This document shows, in pieces, positions 7,044 to 14,551 of a stretch of DNA of 32,179 nucleotides. Location of the stretch: NCBI GenBank assembly GCA_019116705.1, contig DXBF01000054.1, forward strand, positions 157,304 through 189,482. The letters are read 5' to 3'. The notes under the pieces are model-generated. The model was not told where the DNA came from. It worked only from the letters and a program-made list of their open reading frames with translations, and did no database searches. How positions within the stretch are numbered: the first letter of the stretch is position 1; each line of letters opens with the position of its first letter. The translations under genes were made by a program, and so were the position numbers. This DNA is from Candidatus Gemmiger avistercoris. GTDB lineage: Bacteria > Bacillota > Clostridia > Oscillospirales > Ruminococcaceae.

Positions 7044-8351
7044 TTACAGTTCCGGCGTGACAGGCACTGCGCCGTAGTTGCGGATGTTCAGCACGTGGCA
7101 GCTGCCTTCGCCAAAGCAGCCGTCGATGGCCGCGCGGTAGGCGTCCACCAGATCATTGGGTACGAACGCCTGGATCGTGCCGGCGAAACCGCCGCCCTGC
7201 AGCCGCCAGGCGCCGCGGCCGTTGAGCACCTTCTGGCTCAAGGCCAGCGCCAGGGAAACGCCCTGCTCCCGGGGGTTCTTGATGCTGTAGGCGTTCTGGT
7301 TGAACTCAAAGCTGGAATGGCCGCCCTCGATGATGAGCCGCAGGAAGGTGTCGAAATCGTCCCGCTGCACGGCGTCCCGCAGCTGGGCCGCACGGCGGCA
7401 GTCGTTGTAGAAATGGATCGAACGGATGACCGCGCGGTCCCCCACCGCTTTGCGCAGCCTGGGAATGGCGGCGTAGAAATCCTCCTCGGGCACCTCACGC
7501 AGCACCTTCTTGCCGAACTGGGCCGCCACGCCTTCCATCTCGCGCCGGATGGCGGCGTAGTCGTCGGTCAGGTCGGCATGGCTGCCCTTGGTATCGCTGA
7601 TGCACATCACATACCCGTGCCGGGCCAGGTCGATGGAAGTCTGGTCGACCACCGGGTGTGCGGGATCCCGGAAGTCGATGCTGATGACACCGCCCACCGC
7701 GCAGGCCGTCTGGTCCATCAGGCCGCAGGGTTTGCCGAAAAAGACATTCTCGGCATACTGGCCGATCTGCGCGATACGGACCTGGCTGAATTTGTCCATA
7801 TCGTTGTTGTTGTACTCACCGCGGAAGATGGCCGCGATGCAGACCTCAAACGCCGCCGAACTGGACAGGCCGGAGCCCCGCAGCACATCACTGGTGGTGC
7901 AGGCGTCGAAGCCGCCCACTTTGCCGCCGTCGTTGAGGATGCCCACAGCCACGCCGCGGATCAGCGATGCGGAATGCTCCGCCTCCCGGGGCTGGGGGGT
8001 GCGGATGCTCAGGTCCACGTCGTCGATCTTCTCGAACCCTTCGGACTTGACGCGGACGATGTTGTCCTCATTGGGCGAGACCGCCGCCACGATGTCCAGA
8101 TTGACCGAGCCAGCCAGCACCACGCCGTTGTTGTGATCGGTGTGGTTGCCGCCGATCTCGGTACGGCCGGGCGCGGAATACAGATGTACCGTGCGTTCTG
8201 CGCCGTATGCAGCGGCAAAATGGTCGATCAGCGCGCTGTAGCGCGCCCGCTGGGCAGCCAGGATCTGTTCATCCGAGCCGTACAGTTTGGCGAAAGCACC
8301 GTCGTACAACCCCTGTGCGATCTGCTGTTTCAATTCCATGGTATTGGCCAT
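7044..8351 (-). CDS. galK: Galactokinase-family GHMP kinase
   Basis: By family, phosphorylates the anomeric carbon of galactose with ATP to start the Leloir pathway. The 435 residues carry the sugar-binding signature GRTEIGGNHTDHN (62-74), the GHMP phosphate-binding loop GSGLSSSAA (159-167) and a C-terminal QGGGFAGT matching the third GHMP motif. Length exceeds the usual ~390 through an N-terminal extension of about 30 residues. The signature deviates from the classical GRxNLIGEHTDYN, notably Asn where Glu is expected. I recall this variant in clostridial homologues, so a related sugar is possible. The ATG at 8351 is chosen for AGGAAAGGCG upstream; a second in-frame ATG follows at 8339. It is divergent from an AraC regulator. 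Confidence 0.88.
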   Translation of the reverse strand: MANTMELKQQIAQGLYDGAFAKLYGSDEQILAAQRARYSALIDHFAAAYGAERTVHLYSAPGRTEIGGNHTDHNNGVVLAGSVNLDIVAAVSPNEDNIVRVKSEGFEKIDDVDLSIRTPQPREAEHSASLIRGVAVGILNDGGKVGGFDACTTSDVLRGSGLSSSAAFEVCIAAIFRGEYNNNDMDKFSQVRIAQIGQYAENVFFGKPCGLMDQTACAVGGVISIDFRDPAHPVVDQTSIDLARHGYVMCISDTKGSHADLTDDYAAIRREMEGVAAQFGKKVLREVPEEDFYAAIPRLRKAVGDRAVIRSIHFYNDCRRAAQLRDAVQRDDFDTFLRLIIEGGHSSFEFNQNAYSIKNPREQGVSLALALSQKVLNGRGAWRLQGGGFAGTIQAFVPNDLVDAYRAAIDGCFGEGSCHVLNIRNYGAVPVTPEL

Positions 8352-8464
8352 AATTCCACTCGCCTTTCCTGTGGGACGCCGCCCCTTCGCAATATGCACA
8401 AAAAGAGCCACGCCAATTTGGGCAAACAGCCAAAGTCCAAGCCGTTTGCGTCGTTCTTGTATCC

Positions 8465-8492
8465 AGTATAACAAATTCTGCGTGGAAGTAAA
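8465..8492 (-). promoter_or_regulatory. Probable promoter for galK
   Basis: On the minus strand TTTACT (8492-8487), 16-base spacer, TATACT (8470-8465). The leader to the galK ATG is about 107 bases. Its -35 end is about 20 bases from the divergent AraC-gene promoter, so the AraC protein could bind between and control both. Confidence 0.55.
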
Positions 8493-8513
8493 CATTTTTT
8501 TACTGCGCTTTTA

Positions 8514-8542
8514 TGGACTTTTGATGAATAGTTTGCTATAAT
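8514..8542 (+). promoter_or_regulatory. Promoter for the AraC-family regulator gene
   Basis: TGGACT (8514-8519), 17-base spacer, perfect TATAAT (8537-8542). The leader is about 47 bases and contains a small CCGC/GCGG stem just before the ribosome-binding site. Confidence 0.7.
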
Positions 8543-8595
8543 AATTTTCGTAGAAAAAGTACTTTCCGCTGTATGCGGCAAACGAGGTAGGCGCC

Positions 8596-9453
8596 ATGAC
8601 CAACTTAGCCAAACAGTCCTATAAGCAAAGCTATACGGACAATGTGGAACTTTCCATTTTCAACTGCGGCCATGAATACTGCCAGCCCGGACACACCTGG
8701 GGCCCCGGCGTGCGGGATCACTACCTGATCCATCTGGTGGTAGCCGGGCGCGGGATCTACCAGGTGGGCAATGTTTCTTATCCGCTGCAGGAAGGCGATC
8801 TGTTCCTGGCAAAACCGAACCAGCTCATCACCTATGCCGCCGACGAGACCGACCCCTGGGAGTATTACTGGGTCGGCTTCAACGGCGCCTGCGCCAACAA
8901 ACTGGTGCAGCAGACGCCTTTCAGCGACCTGCACCCGGTCCACCACTGCAAGAGCCCCCAGCCGGTGCGCGAAGCGCTGTACAACATCTATCTGTCCCGC
9001 GGTACCGAACCCCAGTGCGAGGCGCTGATGACCGGGTACCTCTACATCTTCATGGCCCACCTGATGAAAGAAGCCCGGGATGCCATGCCCAACGTGGGTT
9101 CCTCCAGCAGCCAGTATGTGCTTTCGGCCATCAAGTTCATCCAGTTCAATTATTCCCACGATATATCGGTGGACGACATCGCCAAGGCCGTCGGCGTCAG
9201 CCGCAGCCACCTGTACCGTGTGTTCATGGCCAACGTAGGGCAAAGCCCCATTGATTACCTCACCCATTACCGCATCAGCGAGGCATGCAGCCTGCTGAAA
9301 AGTTCCAGCCTTTCCATTGCAGAGATCGCCGTATCGGTGGGGTTTTTCGACCAGTTCTATTTTTCCCGCGTCTTTAAGAAAGTCAAGGGCGTCCCGCCCA
9401 GCAAATACCTGGCCACCCTGGAAAAAGACCAGCCCAAAACATCGGAAGAATAA
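8596..9453 (+). CDS. AraC-family transcriptional regulator
   Basis: Likely a sugar-responsive DNA-binding regulator. The 285-residue protein has an AraC-type cupin sensor domain (about 20-160; VVAGRGIYQVGN, LQEGDLFLAKPN) and a C-terminal double helix-turn-helix of about 100 residues. The latter includes ISVDDIAKAVGVSRSHLYRVF and IAEIAVSVGFFDQFYFSRVFKKVKG followed by PSKY, the classic AraC/XylS signature. GAGG lies eight bases before the ATG. Divergence from galK makes control of galactose or galactoside use the best guess; the ligand cannot be read. rlmD starts ten bases after its stop, so the two are probably cotranscribed although functionally unrelated. Confidence 0.93.
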   Translation: MTNLAKQSYKQSYTDNVELSIFNCGHEYCQPGHTWGPGVRDHYLIHLVVAGRGIYQVGNVSYPLQEGDLFLAKPNQLITYAADETDPWEYYWVGFNGACANKLVQQTPFSDLHPVHHCKSPQPVREALYNIYLSRGTEPQCEALMTGYLYIFMAHLMKEARDAMPNVGSSSSQYVLSAIKFIQFNYSHDISVDDIAKAVGVSRSHLYRVFMANVGQSPIDYLTHYRISEACSLLKSSSLSIAEIAVSVGFFDQFYFSRVFKKVKGVPPSKYLATLEKDQPKTSEE

Positions 9454-9462
9454 GGAGCACCC

Positions 9463-10830
9463 ATGCCATTGACCAAAAACCAGATCCTGCGCCTCTCGAT
9501 CGAGTCCCTGTCCAGCGACGGAAACGGGGTCGCCCATTGGGAGGGGCAGGCCATTTTTGTTCCCAACACCGCCCCCGGGGACGAGGCGGAGGTCCGCATC
9601 GTCAAGCCCATGAAAGGGTACGCGTTCGGCCGGTTGGAAAAGCTGCTGGTCCCCGGGCCGGGACGTATCGAGCCGGACTGCCCGGCGGCAGGCCCCTGCG
9701 GCGGCTGCGGGCTGCGGCATATGGCTTATGCCGCTGAGTGCCAAGCCAAAACGCAGTTCGTGCGGGACGCTTTCGCCCGGCTGGGCCGGCTGGATGTCCC
9801 TGTGCTGCCGGTGATCGGGGCGCCCGGCCACGAGCGTTACCGCAACAAAGTACAGCTGCCGGTAGGCCGGGACGCAGACGGGCATCTGGTCACCGGTTTT
9901 TATGCAGGCCGCAGTCACCGCATCGTGGCCTGCGCCGACTGTAAACTGCAGCCGGTCTGGATGAACGAGCTGGCTGCACGGGCCTGCGCCCTGCTGGAAC
10001 AGGCCGGCGCCTCCGTTTACGAGGAGGAACCGCATACGGGGCTGGTACGGCACCTGTACATGCGCCAAGGCTGGCACAGCGGGCAACGGCTCCTGTGCTT
10101 TGTGATCAACGGCCATTCCCTGCCCCGCGAACAGGAGATCTGCCGCACGCTGCAGGGGGAATTTGGCCTGACTACCGTACTCATCAACGAGAACACCGCC
10201 CGCACCAACGTGGTCTTGGGCCCGCGCACCCGCACGGTACTGGGGCCCGGGTACCTGGAGGATACGCTGGCCGGGGTATCCCTGCGCATGGGCGTGCATG
10301 AGTTTTACCAGGTGAACACGCCGGCCGCCGAAGTGCTGTATGCCCGCGCCCGGGCCTATGCGGCGCTGCAGCCGGAGGATTTCCTGCTGGATCTGTACTG
10401 CGGCATGGGGACCATCGGGCTTTCCATGCTGCCGGACTGCCGCCGTCTGCTGGGGGTGGAGATCGTGCCCCAGGCCGTGGAGGGCGCACAGGCCACGGCG
10501 GCCCGGCTGGGGCTGCCGAAGGGACGGGCGGAGTTCCGCTGCCAGGACGCCGGTGCGGCCGCCGCCCGGCTGGCCGCCGAAGGGGCGCGCCCCGACGTTA
10601 TCGTCGTAGACCCGCCGCGCAAAGGCTGCGACACGGCCACGCTGGAAGCCATCCGGCAGATGAGCCCCCGCACCGTGGTGATGGTGAGCTGCAACGCGGC
10701 CACCGCCGCGCGCGACACCCGCTGGCTGACCGAAAACGGCTACCGCGCCGTGGAGGTGCAGCCCGTAGACCTCTTCCCCCGCACACGGCATGTGGAATGT
10801 ATCGTAGCCTTACAAAAAGAGCAGCCATGA
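9463..10830 (+). CDS. rlmD: 23S rRNA (uracil-5-)-methyltransferase, RlmD/RumA-TrmA family
   Basis: Methylates C5 of a uridine in 23S rRNA (possibly tRNA) using S-adenosylmethionine. The 455-residue protein starts with a TRAM RNA-binding domain (about 5-62). Then come the 4Fe-4S cysteines C73, C79 and C82 with C157/C160, and the Rossmann methyltransferase domain with DLYCGMG (310-316), DPPRKG (383-388), the catalytic cysteine C410 in VSCN and the general-base Glu near 445 (HVEC). The loop reads SCNAATAARD where SCNPATLARD is usual, a mild change. AAGGAG precedes the ATG at seven bases. Whether the target is U1939, U747 or another site cannot be told from sequence; the family itself is certain. 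Confidence 0.92.
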   Translation: MPLTKNQILRLSIESLSSDGNGVAHWEGQAIFVPNTAPGDEAEVRIVKPMKGYAFGRLEKLLVPGPGRIEPDCPAAGPCGGCGLRHMAYAAECQAKTQFVRDAFARLGRLDVPVLPVIGAPGHERYRNKVQLPVGRDADGHLVTGFYAGRSHRIVACADCKLQPVWMNELAARACALLEQAGASVYEEEPHTGLVRHLYMRQGWHSGQRLLCFVINGHSLPREQEICRTLQGEFGLTTVLINENTARTNVVLGPRTRTVLGPGYLEDTLAGVSLRMGVHEFYQVNTPAAEVLYARARAYAALQPEDFLLDLYCGMGTIGLSMLPDCRRLLGVEIVPQAVEGAQATAARLGLPKGRAEFRCQDAGAAAARLAAEGARPDVIVVDPPRKGCDTATLEAIRQMSPRTVVMVSCNAATAARDTRWLTENGYRAVEVQPVDLFPRTRHVECIVALQKEQP

Positions 10831-10911
10831 CCCGAAAGCAGAGCGGCGGAGGGCACTGCCTTCGCCGCCAAGTCCGGCCGTTTCTTTCACGATGCACCCC
10901 GGAGGCCCCAC

Positions 10912-11700
10912 ATGGATACGACCGTTTTCCCCGGCTGCGAGGCATCCCTGCGCAGCGATGTTCTGGCCTATGCAGCCAAACGTTACGGTTCCCGGCCGGA
11001 AGCGCTCTGGCGAACGCACCCGCGCTACGCCGTCCTGCGGCGCCCGGACAGCCAAAAGTGGTATGCGCTGGTGATGGACGTGCCCAGGGACAAGCTGCGG
11101 ATACCGGGTCCGGGCTCTGTGGATGTCCTGAACGTCAAGTGCGACCCGATTTTGGGCGGCTCCCTCCGCCTAGAGTCCGGTATCCTGCCCGCCTACCATA
11201 TGAACAAGGACAGTTGGCTCACCTTGCTGCTGGACGGGACGGTGCCGCGCGAAACCGTGTTCGCCCTGCTGGACGGCAGTTACCGGCTGACCGGGCCGCA
11301 TGCCGCGGGTATGGCCCGCGCGCCCGGCAAACAGACCTGGATCTTTCCCGCCAATCCCCGCCGCTACGACCTGGCCGCGGCATTCGCCCGCGACCCGGAG
11401 ATCCTGTGGCGCCAGCGCAACCGCGCCGCGGCGGGCGACACCGTCTATCTTTACCTGACGGTCCCCATCGCTTCCATCCTGTACCGCTGCGAGGTGCTGG
11501 AAGTGGATCTTCCCTGCCCCTGGGAGGACCGGCGCGGCCCTGATGCCCGTGCTTTGCGCATGAAACTGCGGGAGACATACGCGCCGGGTGTGCTGCCCAT
11601 CGGGCTGCTGCAGGCGCACGGCATCCGCTCGGTGCGCAGCGCCCGGCTCGCACCGGCGGCGCTGGTACGGGCTATTGCGGAGCGGACCGGCTGCGGCTGA
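10912..11700 (+). CDS. MmcQ/YjbR-like domain fused to an EVE/PUA-like domain
   Basis: No enzyme activity can be assigned. Residues about 12-130 match the MmcQ/YjbR family (YGSRPEALW, KWYALVMDVPRDKL, VDVLNVKCDP, PAYHMNKDSWLTLLLDG), whose fold resembles CyaY and is often suggested to bind DNA. Residues about 142-260 (WIFPANPRRYDLAAAF, ILWRQRN, GDTVYLYLT, YRCEVLE) look like an EVE/PUA-type module that reads modified bases or RNA. GGAGG six bases upstream fixes the ATG at 10912. It follows rlmD by 81 bases without a terminator and may share its transcript. Domain names come from motif memory; the EVE-like half is less sure than the YjbR half. Confidence 0.8.
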   Translation: MDTTVFPGCEASLRSDVLAYAAKRYGSRPEALWRTHPRYAVLRRPDSQKWYALVMDVPRDKLRIPGPGSVDVLNVKCDPILGGSLRLESGILPAYHMNKDSWLTLLLDGTVPRETVFALLDGSYRLTGPHAAGMARAPGKQTWIFPANPRRYDLAAAFARDPEILWRQRNRAAAGDTVYLYLTVPIASILYRCEVLEVDLPCPWEDRRGPDARALRMKLRETYAPGVLPIGLLQAHGIRSVRSARLAPAALVRAIAERTGCG

Positions 11701-11723
11701 CATCTTTTTATACAGACCATGCG

Positions 11724-11757
11724 GGACCCCGCCGCCCTGTACAGGGCGGCGGGGTCC
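11724..11757. repeat. Perfect 34-base palindrome downstream of the YjbR-EVE gene
   Basis: The two 17-base halves meet between 11740 and 11741 and are exact reverse complements, very GC-rich except for the TGTACA centre. The stem would be among the most stable in the window but has no T run on either side, so it is not a standard intrinsic terminator. It could be a 3' transcript-protecting hairpin or a protein-binding site. Confidence 0.75.
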
Positions 11758-11932
11758 TGTATCCGTCCGGCCTTATCGTTTCATCCGTTTCGTACCGCTG
11801 CGCCACGCTTTGAGGTCCATGGTACAGCGGCCGTTCTGCCTTGAAGCCAAAGCAAACGCCCGGCGTTTTTCCTGCGTCGTTTTGTCCGGCTTTGCGAAAA
11901 AGTTTCTCACCGTCCCCTGATGGCGCTGCAAA
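11758..11932. other. Intergenic stretch without a supported gene
   Basis: Between the palindrome and the HxlR promoter I see no gene I can defend. A minus-strand frame ending at 11773 encodes a basic 45-residue peptide if it starts at the GTG at 11910, or a 15-residue peptide from the ATG at 11820. Neither has a well-placed ribosome-binding site. A small RNA or a decayed gene remain possible. Confidence 0.4.
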
Positions 11933-11961
11933 TTGACTTTTGGGGCAAAAGCCGTTATAAT
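11933..11961 (+). promoter_or_regulatory. SigA-type promoter for the HxlR regulator gene
   Basis: TTGACT (11933-11938), 17-base spacer, perfect TATAAT (11956-11961). The leader to the preferred ATG is about 87 bases. Longer readings of the gene that start at or before this promoter are excluded by it. Confidence 0.82.
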
Positions 11962-12054
11962 CAGAACAAGAATCTTCAAAAACGCAAGTACATGCATTCA
12001 AGTATGATACCTGCAGATTTTTACTATACTTTCTTATGGGAGAGTGTCACAGTT

Positions 12055-12387
12055 ATGGGACTGGAATGTATCAAAGACGCCGACCTGGAACAGACCGGGT
12101 TCAACTACACCATGTCGCTGATCCAGGGCAAGTACAAAATGTTTATCCTCTATGCGCTGATGGGTTACAAGGTCGTGCGGTTCAACGAACTGAAAAAATA
12201 CCTCAAAACCATCTCCTACAAAACGCTGAGCGCCAACCTGAAAGAACTGGAAGCGGACGGGCTGGTCCACCGGGAGGAATACCCGCAGATCCCGCCCAAG
12301 GTGGAGTACAGCCTGACGGAACGAGGCCGCTCCCTGATCCCGATCCTGGACAGCATGTGCGAATGGGGCGTGCGCAACCGCCCTTGA
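12055..12387 (+). CDS. HxlR-family winged-helix transcriptional regulator
   Basis: A 110-residue MarR-like repressor or activator of the HxlR type. Motifs in order: the N-terminal NYTMSLIQGKYK (usually a ..LIGGKWK pattern), FNELKKYLKTISYKTLSANLKELEADGLV as the winged helix-turn-helix, and VEYSLTERGRSL as the wing and final helix. The cysteine commonly found before the Gly-Lys motif is not in its usual place, though Cys5 lies upstream, so redox or aldehyde sensing is uncertain. The ATG at 12055 is preferred because it matches family length and lies downstream of the promoter; GGGAGAG is about 12 bases upstream, rather far. No obvious target gene lies beside it. Confidence 0.85.
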   Translation: MGLECIKDADLEQTGFNYTMSLIQGKYKMFILYALMGYKVVRFNELKKYLKTISYKTLSANLKELEADGLVHREEYPQIPPKVEYSLTERGRSLIPILDSMCEWGVRNRP

Positions 12388-12472
12388 CGCCCTCATTGAC
12401 CCCAAAAGGCCGACCTGACTGGATTTGTTCAAATTCTTTTTTGCTGTTGTTCACGATTTTCCAACATTTATA

Positions 12473-12481
12473 TGGCATAAT
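12473..12481 (+). promoter_or_regulatory. Possible extended -10 promoter for the zinc-ribbon/DUF5685/J-domain cluster
   Basis: TGG followed by CATAAT (TG 12473-12474, hexamer 12476-12481) has the extended -10 form, but no -35 box stands at the right distance. The surrounding AT-rich stretch (12420-12495) differs from its neighbourhood, as promoters here do. Confidence 0.35.
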
Positions 12482-12526
12482 GGGTTATAAAATCGCGGGT
12501 GTTGCCCGAAAAGGTGGTTTGTTTGC

Positions 12527-12919
12527 ATGAGAGGCTGGTTCCAGCGCTTTATGTCCGGCCGGTACGGTTATGACCGTTTCAACCGTTTTCTATCCATTGC
12601 GTCCCTGGTGTTGTTCGTAGCGGGGCTTTTGTTCTCCCCGCTGCTGTACTGGCTGGGGATCCTTACCCTTGGATACTGTTACTTCCGCATGCTGAGCCGC
12701 AATATCCAGAAGCGCTACCAGGAAAATGCCAAGTACATGGCGCTCGAAAACAAGGCCTCCGGCTGGTTCTCCACCCGCCGGATCCGTTTCAAGCAGCGCG
12801 GCCAGTACCGCTATTTCCGCTGCCCGCACTGCCGCCAGGAACTGCGCGTGCCCCGCGGGAAAGGCCGCATCTCGATCACCTGCCCCAAATGCGGCACGCA
12901 GTTTGTGAAAAAGAGTTGA
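12527..12919 (+). CDS. Small membrane protein with C-terminal zinc ribbon
   Basis: Function unknown. The 130-residue protein has a basic N-terminus, a hydrophobic hairpin of probably two transmembrane helices (about 21-53: FLSIASLVLFVAGLLF then PLLYWLGILTLGYCYF), a basic linker and a C-terminal zinc ribbon with CPHC (99-102) and CPKC (119-122). The ribbon should lie in the cytoplasm. AGGTGG is nine bases before the ATG. The next gene begins seven bases after its stop, so the two are very likely cotranscribed and may act together. The pattern of short membrane anchor plus ribbon is common in clostridial proteins of unknown role. Confidence 0.82.
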   Translation: MRGWFQRFMSGRYGYDRFNRFLSIASLVLFVAGLLFSPLLYWLGILTLGYCYFRMLSRNIQKRYQENAKYMALENKASGWFSTRRIRFKQRGQYRYFRCPHCRQELRVPRGKGRISITCPKCGTQFVKKS

Positions 12920-12925
12920 CGGGCC

Positions 12926-13780
12926 ATGTTTGGATATGTTACCATCTATCGCAAGGGATTGGGCAAAGAAGAACTTGACCGTTACCAGGCGTATTATTGC
13001 GGCTTGTGCCAGACGCTGGGGCAGCGCTACGGCCTGCCCGGCCGCATGGCCTTGAGCTACGACATGGCCTTCACCGCCATGCTGCTGACCGCCCTGTATG
13101 AGCCGGAAACCCGTTTTGGCTCCGGGCGCTGCCCGCCGCACCCGCTGAAAGCGCGCCCGCGGGCACAGAACGAGTTTTTGGAATACGCCGCCGACATGAC
13201 CATCCTGCTGGCATACTACAATTTTCAGGACGACTGGCAGGACGATTACCGGCAGGCCAGCCTGCGGCGCGCCCGGCAATTCGAGCCCTTGCTGCCCGCG
13301 ATCCGGGAACGCTGGCCGCGCCAGTTCAGTGTGATCGGCGAGCAGCTTGCCGCCCTGAACCTGTTGGAAGAATCCGGTTCCCATGATCTGGACGCTTTGT
13401 GCAACGCCTTCGGCACATTGCTGGGGGCGGTCTTCGCCTGCCGCCAGGACCTCTGGACGCCGGTACTGGAAGGGATGGGCCGCGGCCTGGGCGGGTTCAT
13501 CTACCTGATGGACGCCTACGACGACCTGGAAAAAGACCGCAAAAAAGAGCGTTTCAACGCCCTGCAGGCGCTGGCCGGCCAGCTCTCCCCCGCCGAATAT
13601 GAGGCGCGCTGCCATGAGCTGCTGACCCAGCAGATGGGCCTGTGCGCGCAGCAGTTTTCCCTGCTGCCTATTCTGAGAGATACCCCGGAGGGGAAATTAT
13701 TGTATAACACGATCTATTCCGGCGTGTGGAGCAAGTATGCGCTGGTGAAAAAACACAGGGAGGGGCGCCGCCATGACTGA
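12926..13780 (+). CDS. DUF5685-like helical protein with two Asp-rich motifs
   Basis: No function is established that I know of. The 284-residue, mostly helical protein starts MFGYVTIYRKGL and contains YYCGLC (residues 24-28), which I recall as DUF5685 hallmarks. Two acidic motifs stand 94 residues apart: DDWQDD (102-107), and DAYDDLEKD (196-204) followed by RKKERFN. Their spacing and style resemble the paired Asp-rich, magnesium-binding motifs of class I isoprenoid synthases such as squalene/phytoene synthase; this is my inference. It sits seven bases after the zinc-ribbon gene and overlaps the J-domain gene by eight bases, which implies coordinated translation. The family label is moderately sure, the fold idea speculative. 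Confidence 0.78.
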   Translation: MFGYVTIYRKGLGKEELDRYQAYYCGLCQTLGQRYGLPGRMALSYDMAFTAMLLTALYEPETRFGSGRCPPHPLKARPRAQNEFLEYAADMTILLAYYNFQDDWQDDYRQASLRRARQFEPLLPAIRERWPRQFSVIGEQLAALNLLEESGSHDLDALCNAFGTLLGAVFACRQDLWTPVLEGMGRGLGGFIYLMDAYDDLEKDRKKERFNALQALAGQLSPAEYEARCHELLTQQMGLCAQQFSLLPILRDTPEGKLLYNTIYSGVWSKYALVKKHREGRRHD

Positions 13781-14525
13781 TCCTTACAGCGTACTGGGTA
13801 TCAGCCCCGGCGCGGATGACGAAACCATCAAAAAGGCATACCGGCAGAAGTGCAAACAGTACCATCCCGACTTGCACCCCAACGACCCCTCCGCCGAAGA
13901 AAAGTTCAAGGAAGTGCAGGCCGCCTACAGCGAGATCATGCGCCGCAAGCAGAGCGGCGGCCAGAGTGGGTACCAGCAGCGGTCCGCTTCCGGCGGGTCC
14001 TATGGATACGGCAGCCAAAACCAGTACGGCGGCGCTTACCAGGAGGACCCCTTCGGCGGGTTTGGCTTCGGCCCCTTCGGGTTTGGTTTCTACGGTTCCG
14101 CCGGCGGCAGCCGCCAGACCTATACCACCGGCCAGGAAAGCCCCGAGATGCGCGCCGCTGCGAACTACATCCGCAACGGCTATTATCAGGAGGCGTTGAA
14201 CACCCTGAACGGCATCCCGGCCGGCGAACGCAGCGCCCAGTGGCATTACTACTGTGCTTTGGCCAACCAGGGCCTGGGCAATAACATCCGCGCCCGGGAC
14301 GAAGCACGCACGGCGGTCTCGATGGAGCCCAACAACTACGCTTACCAGAATCTGCTGGACCAGCTGCAGAATCCCGGCCAGACCTATACCAGCTACCAGC
14401 AGCCCTACGCCCAGCCCAGCGGCGCCCCGGGACGGTTCTGCCTTTCGTTCTGGATGTACCTGCTGATGTGCAACATCTGCAGTTGGTGCTGCTGCGGCGG
14501 CCGCGGCGGCTTCTTCTGCTGCTGA
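13773..14525 (+). CDS. J-domain (DnaJ-like) protein with TPR-like region and Cys-rich hydrophobic tail
   Basis: Probably a co-chaperone that recruits DnaK to a particular client or place. The 250 residues comprise a J domain (1-60, HPD at 31-33), a Gly/Phe/Tyr/Gln-rich flexible region (about 58-115, repeated GFGF and YG), a TPR-like helical part (about 125-200: AANYIRNGYYQEALNTL, WHYYCALANQGLGN, EARTAVSMEPNNYAY) and a tail (227-250) that is hydrophobic with eight cysteines, including CCC and a final CC. It lacks the zinc-finger and substrate domains of DnaJ proper. GGAGGGG precedes the ATG, which lies inside the end of the DUF5685-like gene. The tail could anchor it to membranes or bind metal. 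Confidence 0.9.
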   Translation: MTDPYSVLGISPGADDETIKKAYRQKCKQYHPDLHPNDPSAEEKFKEVQAAYSEIMRRKQSGGQSGYQQRSASGGSYGYGSQNQYGGAYQEDPFGGFGFGPFGFGFYGSAGGSRQTYTTGQESPEMRAAANYIRNGYYQEALNTLNGIPAGERSAQWHYYCALANQGLGNNIRARDEARTAVSMEPNNYAYQNLLDQLQNPGQTYTSYQQPYAQPSGAPGRFCLSFWMYLLMCNICSWCCCGGRGGFFCC

Positions 14526-14551
14526 TGCCGCCTGCCGCGCTCCGCTGCCAA

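Noticed and set aside
8605-10791. Minus-strand 728-codon frame opposite the AraC regulator and rlmD
   Set aside because: It spans two real plus-strand genes in antisense and has a shadow-like composition.
11724-11757. Palindrome as an ordinary rho-independent terminator
   Set aside because: No T run follows on either strand; on the minus strand an A-rich stretch follows instead.
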